The notes below the pieces were generated by a model. The model was not told where the DNA came from. It made no database searches and was given only the letters and a program-made list of their open reading frames with translations. From Entonaema liquescens (lineage: Eukaryota > Ascomycota > Sordariomycetes > Xylariales > Xylariaceae): a stretch of 64,000 nucleotides of DNA. Positions 10,670-22,446 of the stretch are shown here, piece after piece. Where the stretch lies: contig CADCSX010000002.1 in assembly GCA_902805475.1 (NCBI GenBank), positions 1,054,001-1,118,000 on the forward strand. The letters run 5' to 3'. The position numbers and the translations under genes are program-made. Positions within the stretch are counted from its first letter, which is position 1. Each line of letters begins with the position of its first letter.

Positions 10670-12229
10670 CGATTTTAAAGATTGTTGCCTAGGAACGTAT
10701 GTACCTCGTCCTGATTCTAGATACATAGACTATTTTTTGATATTGATCTTGATTTTGAGGCTCTTTTAGTGGGGATCAACTGCAAACCTTAAAAATACAC
10801 ACCACTAATCAGCCAATCAAATAACCCTGTTCTTTCCCAAAACGGAATTTATTCATCTGAGTGGGGCACGCACCTGCCTACTTTTTTATCTTTCCCAACG
10901 ACATTTCCACATTCCCGCGGCAACTACGCACCTAGAATCCTTTTTTGGGTCGAAATCAATCAAAAAATAATTGTTTTAGTAAATCAAATCAATCATTTTT
11001 CAATCTGAAATCAATAAAGTCTGTGCACAGGTAACTACGTACCTTGAAATTGATCTACCTCGACGAGTAACGAGTATCTTACACCTTCCCTCCAATGCCA
11101 TTTACTTAACTCCTAATAGGTACCTACCCATAAGACATACCACTACAGCGCATTTAATCACATAACTACCTACTTATGTACTCATGTATAGCAACATTAA
11201 ATTTAATCATGACAGTAAAATTAAGTACATTGTTACTAGAAACAGGAATAATTTAAATAAAGCGTGCATGTTTATTTTTCACTAAGCCCGATCTGAATTA
11301 CATATATGGCGATCCCCGCACAAGGAAGGAAGCATCCAAATACCAAATATTCCAGTAATATCCCCCATTTTACCCCATGCGTACCCTAAAGACTAGCACC
11401 TAAAAGTCTACTAGTTGAGCTTGATGGTGATCATAGGAACCCAAATCACCTAGGCACCTATCTGATAAATATGGCAAGTAGTTCGGGCGCCTCAACGGTG
11501 AAAGAGAAGGTTTCGACACGGTAGGCCATACAACATTGGGGAACAATATGCCCGTTCCATCATCTACGTAGATGTGTGACAATTTGCTCGCCCTATGACG
11601 GTATGTTTATCTGCTCGCCTATACTTGCTATCCAATCTCGTCCGGGTTACGGCTTGTTTAAGGCACTTATCCTATATGTATTTCCTAAATCCTATAATTA
11701 GGTAGATATGCGAACTTTTCATTATGGATAGGCTTGAATGGAAACTTTCCCTCGCGTTCTTTAACTCCGCCTTTGGTGCAAGCCGAATTTATAATAGATA
11801 TCTCCTATTGTAGACGAGGCTTAGATGAGGCTGGAGTCCAGGACGATATCTTGAAAGACCATGCTTGAGGTAATATGATCTCCCTAGACGATGCGACTCG
11901 TTAGTATATGGTGGAAGTTATTAACGCCGTAACCTTGGCCTCACACCTCTATTCTTAACGACAGTTCAATCCCTCAACATCGGCACTGCGCCGGTAACTT
12001 CGCCAGCGTGCCCCCAGCAGTGAGTGGAACCCCCCAGGTAAATGGAATTTAGATCGTCCGTTTTTGCAGTGATATAATATCTACTAGATAATACGCTACC
12101 CAGCCCAAGAACTTGACAAAAGTTACGCCGAATGAGCTGGGGATGAGGTAGCCGCTTCATCGCGCTCTATCATCCAGCTTGCCTTAGCCGGTTTCATGGC
12201 CCAGCGCCCCAAGAAGTTTGACTCAGCTT
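10670..12229. other. Long gene-poor intergenic sequence
   Basis: AT-leaning sequence with TAGGTAC/ACCTA-like short motifs and no supported gene. The small minus-strand frames at 11400-11582 and 11966-12160 are motif-free. Confidence 0.4.
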
Positions 12230-12751
12230 TTAAGGACTAGGCGACAATGTCAATGTCTCTATTCTTGTTCGCTGACTATATTGCATACCACAATATGTTG
12301 ATGCTTGTATCTCCTGTAATCCTATCTCGAAGCCATGGTGAGGATCCGCGCCGAGCGCGATGCTGTGTTCGGTATTGGCATTACTGAACCGGCTAATGGC
12401 CCTATTTACTTTATCAACTACGGCAAATATCAAAGAATCCCTGCGTCTATTCCCATCTGCGTCCGCCGTGCGTGGTTGCCAACCCAACGCATATCTCCAA
12501 GACGGCAAGGGTAATAGATATTCGATCGAGGGATCAAATACGTGGATCCTATAGTTAATTGTGCCGAAGTACTGGCCTTCGCGAATGGAATTAATATCAG
12601 AGCGGCCACCTGTGTAGCTAGAGAACTCGTTAAGGGGGAGACGGGGGTTGTGGCGAGTATGGGCCGCGAAATTTGGTTGGGCTACACTCCGATTATGCTC
12701 AACGTGAAATGCACATTGGTGCTTACTACGCGTGGGTTCAATATTAGCCAT
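12230..12751 (-). CDS. Possible hypothetical protein
   Basis: 173-aa open frame with ATG at 12751. The composition is protein-like (for example IHVFDPSIEYLLPLPSWRYA and ALGADPHHGFEIGLQEIQAS), but no domain, signal peptide or membrane segment is recognised. A plus-strand frame overlaps it. It may be one exon or a relic of a larger gene. Only the length and texture of the frame support it. Confidence 0.25.
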   Translation of the reverse strand: MANIEPTRSKHQCAFHVEHNRSVAQPNFAAHTRHNPRLPLNEFSSYTGGRSDINSIREGQYFGTINYRIHVFDPSIEYLLPLPSWRYALGWQPRTADADGNRRRDSLIFAVVDKVNRAISRFSNANTEHSIALGADPHHGFEIGLQEIQASTYCGMQYSQRTRIETLTLSPSP

Positions 12752-13088
12752 ACGTATAATTAACGAGAGGGCTTGTACGCTACGACCAGGGTTGAGAGTG
12801 TTGACAGCGGGAGCGCTTATTAGATAAAATCCGGAGGCAAGTATCCTGTCGATGATGGTTCATCTGGAAGTGGCTTCGAGAAGCGGTGGCTCTAGGTAGA
12901 GTGGTATCGTTATACGAGGTAGTGTTAACAGAATTCCGCTGTGCAACGGTATGCATTTAGACAATTTAGATACGACTTCACCTTTGGATTAAATTCTAGA
13001 GTGTCGAACAAATCGGGTGTATTAGTTTCGGATCCTAATATAATAGGTCACATGCCTTGAAGTAATGATATTAACGATAATAAGCGGA

Positions 13089-14135
13089 TTAATCTGGTGC
13101 ATGTTGTTTGGTATCTTCTATCCTATTACGACGATGGCTTGAGTAGACAGGGCGGTAGGAATCAACTGTCCGCCGCTTCCGTATGTCAAGACGGTCATCC
13201 ACCACAGATCTTCTCTCTTGCTGGTTACTCTCCACATCTTCTTCCTCTACCGGCCGCTTCCGCGCCGTGGGGTACTGGACCTTACGATCCCAAGCCTCTA
13301 ACGACCAAGGACTGCGTAGAAAGTTCTTAAGCTCATGAAGGAGTAGCTTGGTATTATCGCGACCGAGGAAGTCTTTCAACATTTCCTCCGCTTGCCCTTG
13401 GCTTCCTTGAATATCTACAGTTTTTAAGATAGCTATTATGTATTCGAGGAGAAATTCAGCATTGTTCGCGCGTCTTCTCGTCATCGTATCGTCGCTAGAT
13501 TGTACAGCGGGCGGGGTTCGAAGAAACTCGAAGACTTGAAGTTCCCTCCTAAGCCACGTTCGCGCCCTAGATATCATCTCAGGATCCGATTCGAATACTT
13601 GTGGAGTCAAGTCCCGGTACCCCGATCTTTGGTTCGAGCCAACGTGTAGAGAGTAGAGCTGGTTGCGATAGACATCTTGCCGGCGCAGAATAGCTTCGCT
13701 AACAGTTATTCGTCGCGGAAGCGTTTCTTCATATCGTTGGCGGCGTGGTCTCGAAAACAAATTACGCGGTCGGTTGATTTGAGTATGGGGCGCTACGGGC
13801 TGCTTCGATAACACCTTCGGGGGTGGAACTAAATATACCCTGCTTTTCGCATCCGGTCCATCGCCTTCAAAATCGTACCAAACTTCATCAATATTGCTCT
13901 TACAAAGAGGGCATTTTGACTGCTGCTCTAGCCAACTGAGAAGGCAAAGATAATCGAAGTTCCGATGGGTGCAAGGCCGGGCCTCGCAGACCTCGGTGAT
14001 GCTATCAAGGCAGATGACGCAACATGTCTCGTTTGGGTTGTCTTCTTCGGACTGTTTTGTCGACGACGCTATTTCTGCAAGGGTATTTTGAAGTACTTTG
14101 GATTGTATATCAGTTACGTCCGATTCCGTGTCCAT
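13089..14135 (-). CDS. RING-finger E3 ubiquitin ligase-like protein
   Basis: Intronless 348-aa protein, start ATG at 14135. A RING domain spans about residues 38-78: Cys39-x2-Cys42, Cys55-x-His57, then FDYLC with Cys64, and Cys75-x2-Cys78. At the fifth ligand position, where RINGs carry Cys or His, there is Asp61. I believe this H-x3-FDxLC form recurs in the fungal RING group to which it belongs, and Asp is a known zinc ligand in RBX1. The rest is Arg-rich and mostly disordered, with a helical stretch around residues 180-275. This resembles Topors-like nuclear RING proteins, but that link is inference. It is divergent from the Sld2 gene, with about 460 bp between the two starts. Confidence 0.75.
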   Translation of the reverse strand: MDTESDVTDIQSKVLQNTLAEIASSTKQSEEDNPNETCCVICLDSITEVCEARPCTHRNFDYLCLLSWLEQQSKCPLCKSNIDEVWYDFEGDGPDAKSRVYLVPPPKVLSKQPVAPHTQINRPRNLFSRPRRQRYEETLPRRITVSEAILRRQDVYRNQLYSLHVGSNQRSGYRDLTPQVFESDPEMISRARTWLRRELQVFEFLRTPPAVQSSDDTMTRRRANNAEFLLEYIIAILKTVDIQGSQGQAEEMLKDFLGRDNTKLLLHELKNFLRSPWSLEAWDRKVQYPTARKRPVEEEDVESNQQERRSVVDDRLDIRKRRTVDSYRPVYSSHRRNRIEDTKQHAPD

Positions 14136-14255
14136 ATAGAAAGGAATTGTTGCTATGGGTAAAGGACAGTAGACATCGAAGGTTGTAGTTCAAAATAACT
14201 TTCAGATTCAGAGGCAATTTACAAAGAAATGGAGATAAACAGGGATGATGAGATA

Positions 14256-14290
14256 CGAAAGTACGAAGTACGAAGTACAAAGTACAAGTT
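14256..14290. repeat. Heptanucleotide microsatellite (GTACGAA-like)
   Basis: About four imperfect GTACGAA/GTACAAA units lie in the shared promoter region between the RING gene and the Sld2 gene. Such runs often vary in length between strains. Confidence 0.55.
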
Positions 14291-14599
14291 CGCCGTTAAG
14301 ACGCACGTGCATCAACGGATGTTATTGGCTGGCGGCATCGCTGATGTAATATTACTCTACAGGTTACATGTACATGCATGTGGGTACAGTAGTGGATACG
14401 TACCTGGATGTAAATCAATTTGAGTTGGCCCCACTTGATTGACCCGCGTCGCGTTCTATTAAAGCTTGTCGCGTTTTGGCGAATTGACATTTCTTATCAG
14501 GTACATCTTCTTATTGCTATATTGAATTTCAGCAAGGTTTATCCGTTAATTGACGTCAAATTCTACTTTCAATCCCAATTTGGTTATCTTGAATTCAAA

Positions 14600-16106
14600 A
14601 TGGACGAAAGTGAGAGGCTCAAATATGAAGACACGAGCAAACAATTACGCGCAGACCTTAAGCATTTCGAGGCCGAGTGGGCAAGCTGCAATGGTGGCGC
14701 AAAGCCAGGTCGCGAGGATATCAAGAAGAATCCAGAAATAGGTTAGCCTCCAGTCCAATTACAGAACAGAAAGTCAAGGCGAATGCTAACAAATTTATTA
14801 TTCAGCTCGCAAATATAAAAAATACAACCAAGTTCGTGATATCTTATCTGGAAAGCTTCCTCCTCCAAAGGATAAACCGAAGGAGTCATCAAATTCAAGG
14901 AAACGCGAACCTGAAGAAAGTCTTGCAGTGACTCCTTCAAAGCGTTCGAAACCAGCCGAGACACCTTCTCATATACGAGAACGAATCATAGATCCCGAGA
15001 TGTTTGAGACGCCATCCTCACGAAAACTCTTTAGTCCTGCTGTGCCTACTTCAATTGGGCCCACCCCCCAGAGGGATGGGCGTATCCTGGGGTTATTTGA
15101 CCTACTAGAAGAAAATGACGAGAACACACCTTCGAAAAACAGGACAGGTGAATCCTTGAAAGATAATGCAATCCATGCCACTCCCAGCAAGAATACCACC
15201 AGTGAGAATATGAACGACGCCATTAAACCAGATAAGACTCCGGTATCGAACAAGCGCGCAACACTTTTTACGACGCCCTCGCGACGGGATAGCAATGCTC
15301 CTCTAGGTAGAACACCAAGCACTATCCGGAAGCTGCACTTGACTACGCCATCCTTTCTCAGGAGAGCACCCTTGACAACAGTAGACGAAAACGGCGAATA
15401 CATAGCTCCAGCACCCTTGCGTTTTCCACGTAAGCCTCTAGGTCGTAGTCTAAGCAGCGCGGTAGCAAGTCTACGGAAGCTGGAGGAAGAAGCGATGGAT
15501 GACGATCTCGAAGCATTACGGGAGGTAGAGAACGATGTGAACCCGGCGGCCACTACAAATCCCGCGAAGAAAAAGGAAGCTATCCTCGAGCCAGACAGTC
15601 AGACACAGCAACTCCTTGGTGGATTCGACGATGAGGCACTTTATGATAGTTCTCCAGAGGAACAAAAGGGCCGTGACGGGCAGCCTCTGAGGGTATACAA
15701 GAAGAAGGGTCAAAAACGAACTACGCGACGAGTCAACATGCGGCCAACGAGGAGCAAACGGCCACAGCAGCCAGCAACAGAACAGCCAGGGAGTGACGGC
15801 GAAGATGACGTTGTGGCCGAAACGCAAGCAGACTTAACAAATGAGGGCAATAGTCCACCCCTAGACTTGGGCTCCAACTCCGAGTTCGACCTTACAGAGG
15901 ACGAAGGTCAAAGGCCTAAGGAAAAGAAGGTTGCTGAGAAGAAAAGCAAAACGAACAAGACAGACAAGAAGGATGGGAAGGTCCAGAAGGTCGCAAGGAA
16001 GGTCAATGAGCTAGCTCACGCGAACTTCAAAAGATTGAAGCTGAAGAATCACGGAGCGAAAGGACCTCCAACAGGATTCGGAGGTAGGTTCCGGCGCCGT
16101 AGATAG
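14600..16106 (+). CDS. SLD2: DNA replication regulator Sld2 (Drc1/RecQL4 N-terminus-like)
   Basis: Two exons, 14600-14741 and 14806-16106 (intron of 64 nt with GCTAAC branch and TTCAG end), giving 480 aa. Sld2 is a CDK substrate that, when phosphorylated, binds Dpb11/TopBP1 so that the Cdc45-MCM-GINS helicase can be built at origins. The N-terminal signature W....NGGAKPGREDIKKNP, then EIARKYKKY, is split by the intron and restored by splicing. Downstream are many SP/TP sites (SLAVTPSKR, FETPSSR, GPTPQRD, TTPSRRD, GRTPST, LTTPSFL), as expected for multisite CDK control. The C-terminus is Lys/Arg-rich and ends in KGPPTGFGGRFRRRR, like the basic tail of the family. It is nuclear. It appears intact. 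Confidence 0.88.
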
Positions 16107-17446
16107 AGAGGCATACCCATTGACCCTATTGTGTTAAATGATTAAGACAGCGTTGACTAGAACTTGCTGAATTCCTTAATCTTGCCAGCTTATTGACACC
16201 AATCTTACGTTTAGTGATATTGATTGAAGAAAATGCAGATAAATAGGCTTGATTTTGAGATCGTACTACACATAACTGCTCAATCTTAGTGTTAATCTAG
16301 TGCAATACACAATAGGTTGGTTGGATTACCCACGCTCTAAGATAGGTAAAACAGTGCCGAAGAAACAGTTAGCTCAGGATGGGGTGAGATGAAAATCAAG
16401 CCTCAATTGTTAAGAAATTTGAACACACTAAGTCTTCCGAGTCTCAGTCTTAGGTACTGACGTCGGGCAATAGGTGGAAACATGACAATACACCAAGTTG
16501 TATTTCCTGATCAGGACAGGAAGCCAGCGGCCAGGTGTGGTTGCACTGCACCCCTACATAGCGAATAGAGGCGTGAAGGATCTCAACAAAGCCCCTAACA
16601 TATCTAAGACAGTATTTCCAAGGTTTCTGATATGTTCATGGCATGACTTCGAATGAGACCGCTTATTGGCAAGCTGCGCATATCGACAACGGCCCGGATT
16701 CAGAGAACATAGATCGAACGTGGTGATTGATTACGTAATTAAGTAGTTATGCCCCTTTCTCCTTGTAATACAATCAAAAAGTGGATATCAAAGATATCCC
16801 ATCTGAAGAAATGAATAAAGCATCCAACTGGACAGGTTTTTTATAGCACTTTAGTATATATGTGGATTTGGTTAATTATACTATTCGATATTACATTCCC
16901 TTGGATAAGTTCGCTTTGAACTATCATCAAACTCTACATGGGAGAGAAAGTACCCACACTCGGAATTATATCATCAAACTTATCACTTATGCATCAGGTT
17001 TCATCCTTTTGAGAATCTTGGCAGCCCTATGTGTATTCAAGTATGTAGTAATTGGGAAGGAGAGGCGTAGGGTTTAAGACCGTGAGTTGAGGAAAACGCT
17101 ATGCTAGCCTGCAAATAACAATTAACCCGACAGAGGTAAACTGCATGACACCAAGACAGTAACCCCAAGCAAAGACCGTGATATAGTGAGCCAGAGAAGT
17201 AAAGACAAGTAGAAGCAAACCCGTTCACGGGTACATAGAACCATGACACATCAACATCAGAGAGAAGCATAACTCATACTACCACATCCCGATCAGCAAC
17301 ATGTCCATATGCCAATCGTAGGACTTTCCATGTCATAAAATGATAGTGCGAAGCCAAGAAGAGGTCAATACATATGTCGCTATGCGGGAGTCCATATTGA
17401 CGTCGCATCACCTTCTCCTTATAGGTATACCATATCACTAACAACC
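16107..17446. other. Intergenic sequence
   Basis: About 1.3 kb without a supported gene. A 71-aa frame at 16862-17077 is not convincing. Confidence 0.4.
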
Positions 17447-17720
17447 TTATTTCTTGTCATCAAATTGGGACCCGAACCCTAGTAGGTCTTGGTCCACGTT
17501 GGGGTGGTCAGTCTGGGTGTCTGCGGATGCTGAAGCATCTGGTAGGTCGGGTACAGGGGAGCCGCGTTCAGTTCTTGTGCTATCGTTCGTGACTTCGGAC
17601 TCGTATCTATGCATGAAGTCATAATAACATTAGAACGGATCCGCGATAAAGAACACATTTATTAGAGTAGCAAACATACGAAGCAGTGTCCCGATCGGTC
17701 GAAGATGAATCTTGAGACAT
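17447..17720 (-). CDS. Two-exon 66-aa acidic Ser/Thr/Asp-rich protein
   Basis: Spliced model: exon 1 at 17680-17720, exon 2 at 17447-17606, with an intron of 73 nt (GTATGT donor, CATAG acceptor). Joined, it begins MSQDSSSTDRDTASYESEVT and ends QDLLGFGSQFDDKK, 66 aa, acidic and probably disordered. Splicing removes the stops that would otherwise end each frame, and the total length is an exact multiple of three. I do not recognise the family. The evidence is the consistent splice signals plus protein-like composition; transcripts would settle it. Confidence 0.4.
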
Positions 17721-17734
17721 TGGATTGGAAGATT

Positions 17735-17785
17735 ATGTATAGTGGTATGAGTAGGAGTGGGTATAAGTATAAGTATAGGCTGGGC
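17735..17785. repeat. GTATAA/GTATGAG short repeats
   Basis: Short tract with repeats such as GTATAAGTATAAGTATA; the minus-strand Tyr/Thr/Ser frame across it is a result of the repeat. Confidence 0.35.
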
Positions 17786-19636
17786 CTTTGTTATAGTGAA
17801 TATGAGAGAGATATATTGATAATAGGTAAAGTTTTAGGAACTGCGTAAGTTCCTTATGCTGGAGAGGTATGTGTATATGGAAGAGGCTTAGAAGACGATA
17901 TAGAGTTTTCCGCGTTAGAAGGTAAAAGCCGTCGAAGCTACAGGGTTGAGAATAACCTGTTCGGTTGAAGAAGAGAACGGGGAAGGAGTATGGGGGACTG
18001 GTAGATAGGTATTTATCTTGGATCCTCAGCACTTATGTAATTTACCTACCTCTAATACCAGGCGCTTCATCATCTCTAACTACCTAGGGATAGCCCATTC
18101 TCGATTAACCCTCGACATGTCTAGGCTGAACAATACGTTCAATACACATCGAAATATACGTCTATTTGAATATTTAATAGTTGCTCTTTGTGATTGGACG
18201 CAACCGTTTTGTCTGACTATATAATTGGCTACAACCTTTTTGCTTGATTGTATAATCGCATAGAAAATACCGCATTTATGAATAGTTAGGTAGGTTGTAT
18301 ATGCATAGCCAACTCGGTAGAGTCAGTTTTACATGATGTCGTGTAACCACCGGTTGTTGAACGCATTGGGCTGCAAGAATAGATTCCAGTAACGGTGTTA
18401 ATTGGACGGAGGCAACTTTGACGTATTGGTTTTAGAAGGTGGTTGTTCTCCCGTTGTCGCATCTACATTACGTCCCTAGAGTCGAATACCAAAGGTCTCC
18501 AGTCTGCCTTCCCTTCAGTCAAGCTTATCCAATCATTAAGAGGTACTTACATTTTGGGGTGCTTGATGCACAGAATATAAACCCATTATTTAAAAGAAGT
18601 GAAGATGAAAATGAGGTTTAGTTGTTTTTTATCGTAGTATCAATAAACGGGAGTACGTTCCCGGCAAGTGGAATAGGTACGGTGTCCCTGGGTAATGTAA
18701 CGCAGTCTTACCAAATATTCAGATGCAAGCACCTACACACGGTGCCTCCGTCTTATCTTGCACATGCGAGTGCTACATCCTTACCAAATGTTCAGATACG
18801 AGGATACTGGAGGTATAAAACACTCCTTTCGTCTAGCCTTCCAGGACATCATGCCTGCGGGAGCCCGTAATGCAACCCCATGCAGGCCACTGTGGCTGTC
18901 GTCACTGGTATGATGGTGGGGAAAGTTAGGAGCATGTATACACTGCGTGAGAATCATTGGGTATATGCTATTTGCTGTGGGCTGGCGTCAGGATTTTAGT
19001 TAAACTGCTTCTTCTATTGGTCATATGTCTTTCGTCTCGCCCGGCTAAGCGTGCCTGCGTCCCGCTGGTTGCCTGAGCCGCCCTGGGCCCTCAAATCCTC
19101 TTTACTTGGTCGACTTTACGGGGTTAACCCCAAATATAAATTGACCTGGAACCCCTCCTCTAGATTATCACTCGCCTGGATTCTTTCACCCGACCTACAA
19201 GGTGGATTGCTCTCTTCGAGTAGGTAGATGACGAGTCCGTTTACATCTAGTTGAGTGCGTCCCATCTAGAAAGATTATTGCTCAAAACACTGTTGCACCT
19301 GAAGCACATCTGCAGCACTAGAAACATCTTAAGTGTATCCTACGAGAGAAACAGAGCCTGAAGCTTCGTGTATATGAGACCCTCCACTATTTACTTATAA
19401 CATTTAGTCCCCGCCTGCTTACAGCGCTGCTATATTCAGTCGCCGCCGGGCCCGGATAGCCAGCTCTTCTCAGGGAACACCTCGTACCGGACCGGAGTGT
19501 TCATACCTTAGCGGGATTCTAACTATTACCTTGAGCGCCCGTGGGAAATCTACGCTTGGGTTCTGTAGGTATTTCTTCAGATTTATACAACTCAGCATAA
19601 CTTACCGTCTCTGAAAAAGGCAATACTCCAACCGAA
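17786..19636. other. Gene-poor sequence upstream of the Clr5 gene
   Basis: About 1.85 kb with no supported gene. A pyrimidine-rich part at 19080-19600 probably includes the promoter of the Clr5 gene. Confidence 0.35.
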
Positions 19637-22241
19637 ATGAACCCATCAACCTCTTCGGTTGAGAATGGCCCGGTGGAGAAGTTCTTGGATACCCCATACG
19701 ATAAGAGATGGGAGTCTCATAAACCTACCCTCATTCAGATGTACTTGAAGGAGAACAACACGATGAAACGTATTTCAGAGCGAATGAGAGAGGAGTATAG
19801 CTTCACCGCCCAGTTAGTATTCCAGTCCTTGTCTGCTTTGCTGCATTTAGTAATATAGTCCTCGATGGCCAGTCCAGATCAATACCGATCCCACTTCCGG
19901 AAATGGAAGATATACAAAAGAACAACGACCGAGGAGAAGAATGCTATCGTCAGTTCTCTCGGGAAGCGCCTTCGAAAAGATGGGATCAGCACTTCCAATG
20001 TAACTATCAATCAAGGCGGCTCTACAAAAGATGTGGATAAAAAGCAACTCAAGCGGTATATTAACCAGAGCATCCGTCAAAGTGATCCATTGGTCTTGCA
20101 TCCCGGAATGTAAGCTGAGTGCATTATTTCTGTGAAGCTTTTATACCTAATTCCATTTCCAGGTTCATTCGGCACAACATCCCATACACCGCGTTGATTC
20201 GCAGCCTAGCCAAGCAAGGAACTTTTCCATTACCTACTACAAGCGCCCATACTCCACCAAACATGACTATCAACAGTCCAGAAGCTATGGCATCTGCTTC
20301 GAGTCCACAAAATGCCTTATCACCAGCAACGCAACTGGTGAAACGGAAGGTACTGTTAGATAGAGCCCGTCTCTTCTTAGATGGGAGAGATCCAGAACTC
20401 ATTGCACAGCTAACTATAGAGGAACACAAGTAAGCCAACCCCCTTAAACAACCCGTGAAGTACACACCTGACCACTTCCTACGCTCTAGATCTGTAGCTA
20501 CATGGCTTCACGACTTTTGGATATACTCTTTCATGACAATTAAGTATTGGGGAAGGGGGCCAGAGACATGGACTCTGTCGCTGATTAACTTTAAGTCGTC
20601 TCCTGGGACGGCTCCTTCAAACCCCTTAAGCCCCTACACAGGTCAAGAATCCAGCTCATCGCCTAGGCATCATTCCGTTCCTGACCCCCCGACACAACTT
20701 TGCCGATGGAGTATACATTATCAAGAACCACGCTATGAACGTGTTCCTTCTCCACCATCAGAAAGGAATACGCCTGACGATGGGTTTGGTATTGATGAGT
20801 CTACATGGCCCGTGTGGCCCGCGAGTAGCCCCCACGAAGTCTCGTAACTACAATGACTGAAGGGCTTCAAGAAAACCACTTTTCTTCTATTGGTACCGAC
20901 GAACTTCCGTTCGCTACAGATGCAATAGTAAAGACTATAGAGCGATCGCCAGATGAGTTAAAGGCAGAAGCTTTCAGCTTTGCTATCATGGCACGTAACT
21001 TGGATGTTATTACGGAAATCATCGACGAATATAACGGACGGTTCCCGGACAGCTTTTCTACCATCTTCCCATTCCATCTAGCAGCAAGGTACCTGGATGG
21101 TGCTAAGACTTGTTGCCTTATTATGAACAAACTTGTGAATCGGCTCCACGAGTCTAACTCGATAGGAACAAACTATATCGATGGTTCTGGGTTTACCATA
21201 TTAGATACACTTTTTGTCACAATTCTGCGGTCGCATAGCAAAGCGTCGCTTGATATTTTGACTAATAAACCCACTGGCCAGCCTGAATATGCTGGACAGG
21301 AAGTCGACCCTTGTGGAAGATGGGATGCAGATTCTCCTTGCATCCGTCGACTATATGCCGCCGGGAACCCGCAAATTCCACATGAGTGGAAACACATGTT
21401 CTGCCATACATCAGTTCAAGCCGTGTGTCATTCTATTTCAGCAATGTTCTATGTTGATTGGCATCCAGATATTAATACGTTGAGTGGATTGTTTATAAGG
21501 TGATGTAGCCACTGTGGACTACAGTTAAAACTTGGGCCACTTCATGCTCTAGTGTTGACGGCATTCTTCTTGGCAGATGATGGAATGCCTGGCGAAACCC
21601 TTTTTGGTGTGATATGCTGCCTCGTATGTTTATTAACCAACCAGGCCGATCCCTCTATTGCTGTGGAGATCTCAATTCCCGAGTTACTGGGTCGCGGATC
21701 AGCAGAGGAGTGTCAACATTCGGCTATGAATCCAGCGGAGTTGGCATCGAGGATTCGCTCGGCACTAAAAGAGTCATGGAACGACGAAGTTAACCGGGGA
21801 TGGGACATTTTAATTTCTATATTGCAAATGGAATTTAGGAGTATGAGTGGTATCTATGAGGACTCTGACGATACAATTTGCGCGGACTGCGAATATATTT
21901 GGGAATCCAAATACCCGAGAGATCAACAGCTAGGCCATATATGGGCAGCTATGCAAGCTGAGCTACTAACTTATCGTCGTTTGAGTGAAGACGATGGCTG
22001 GCTATCCATAAACTTTGACATGAAAAAAATGCGAAGAGGCTTGGAAAGCAATGATCAGGAACTCCTTCGCGAATTCACCAACAGCCCCGATCCTGAAACT
22101 GGAGAAAATAGGTTAAAGAAATATTGGGACTGTGGGCATTTCAAGGATACCCAAAATCGATTCTATGCTAGGAGGGAAGAAGTGTGTAACGTATACTACG
22201 CCAATCTTGATGATTGGAAACGAACTACATTTATTTACTGA
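19637..22241 (+). CDS. Clr5-domain protein, frame interrupted twice
   Basis: Exons 19637-19812, 19873-20109, 20163-20429 and from 20490 on. Three short introns have good GT...AG ends, and the joins keep the frame. The N-terminal Clr5 domain (WESHKPTLIQMYLKENNTMK, then YSFTAHPDQYRSHFRKWKIY) is a fungal putative DNA-binding module seen in many regulators. A basic and Ser/Pro-rich middle follows, with WLHDFWIYSFMTIKYWG. The C-terminal region contains ERSPDELKAEAFSFAIMARN and later CSHCGLQLKLGPLHALVL and GETLFGVICCLVCLL, as in other Clr5 proteins. Two breaks: at the C5 run at 20829-20833 the frame shifts and one missing base would repair it; and an in-frame TGA lies at 21501-21503. A 38-nt intron (20825-20862) could also bridge the first break. 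With both repaired, about 810 aa. It could be a pseudogene. Confidence 0.7.
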
Positions 22242-22446
22242 TAGAATCAATGGCTTCCAGGTGGGATTCGATGATCGGGTAAGGCAAAGCAATATTGCTA
22301 TGATTCTGGAATAGTAACTCTCTACCTAGCACCAAGACTTCATACTTGCTTGCTCTATAGAGAATTCTAGACAGGTAGACTAATGAAAAGAGAATCATGT
22401 ACATCTATTCAATTATATGGCAACACCCAATAGTGGAACGAGCAAC

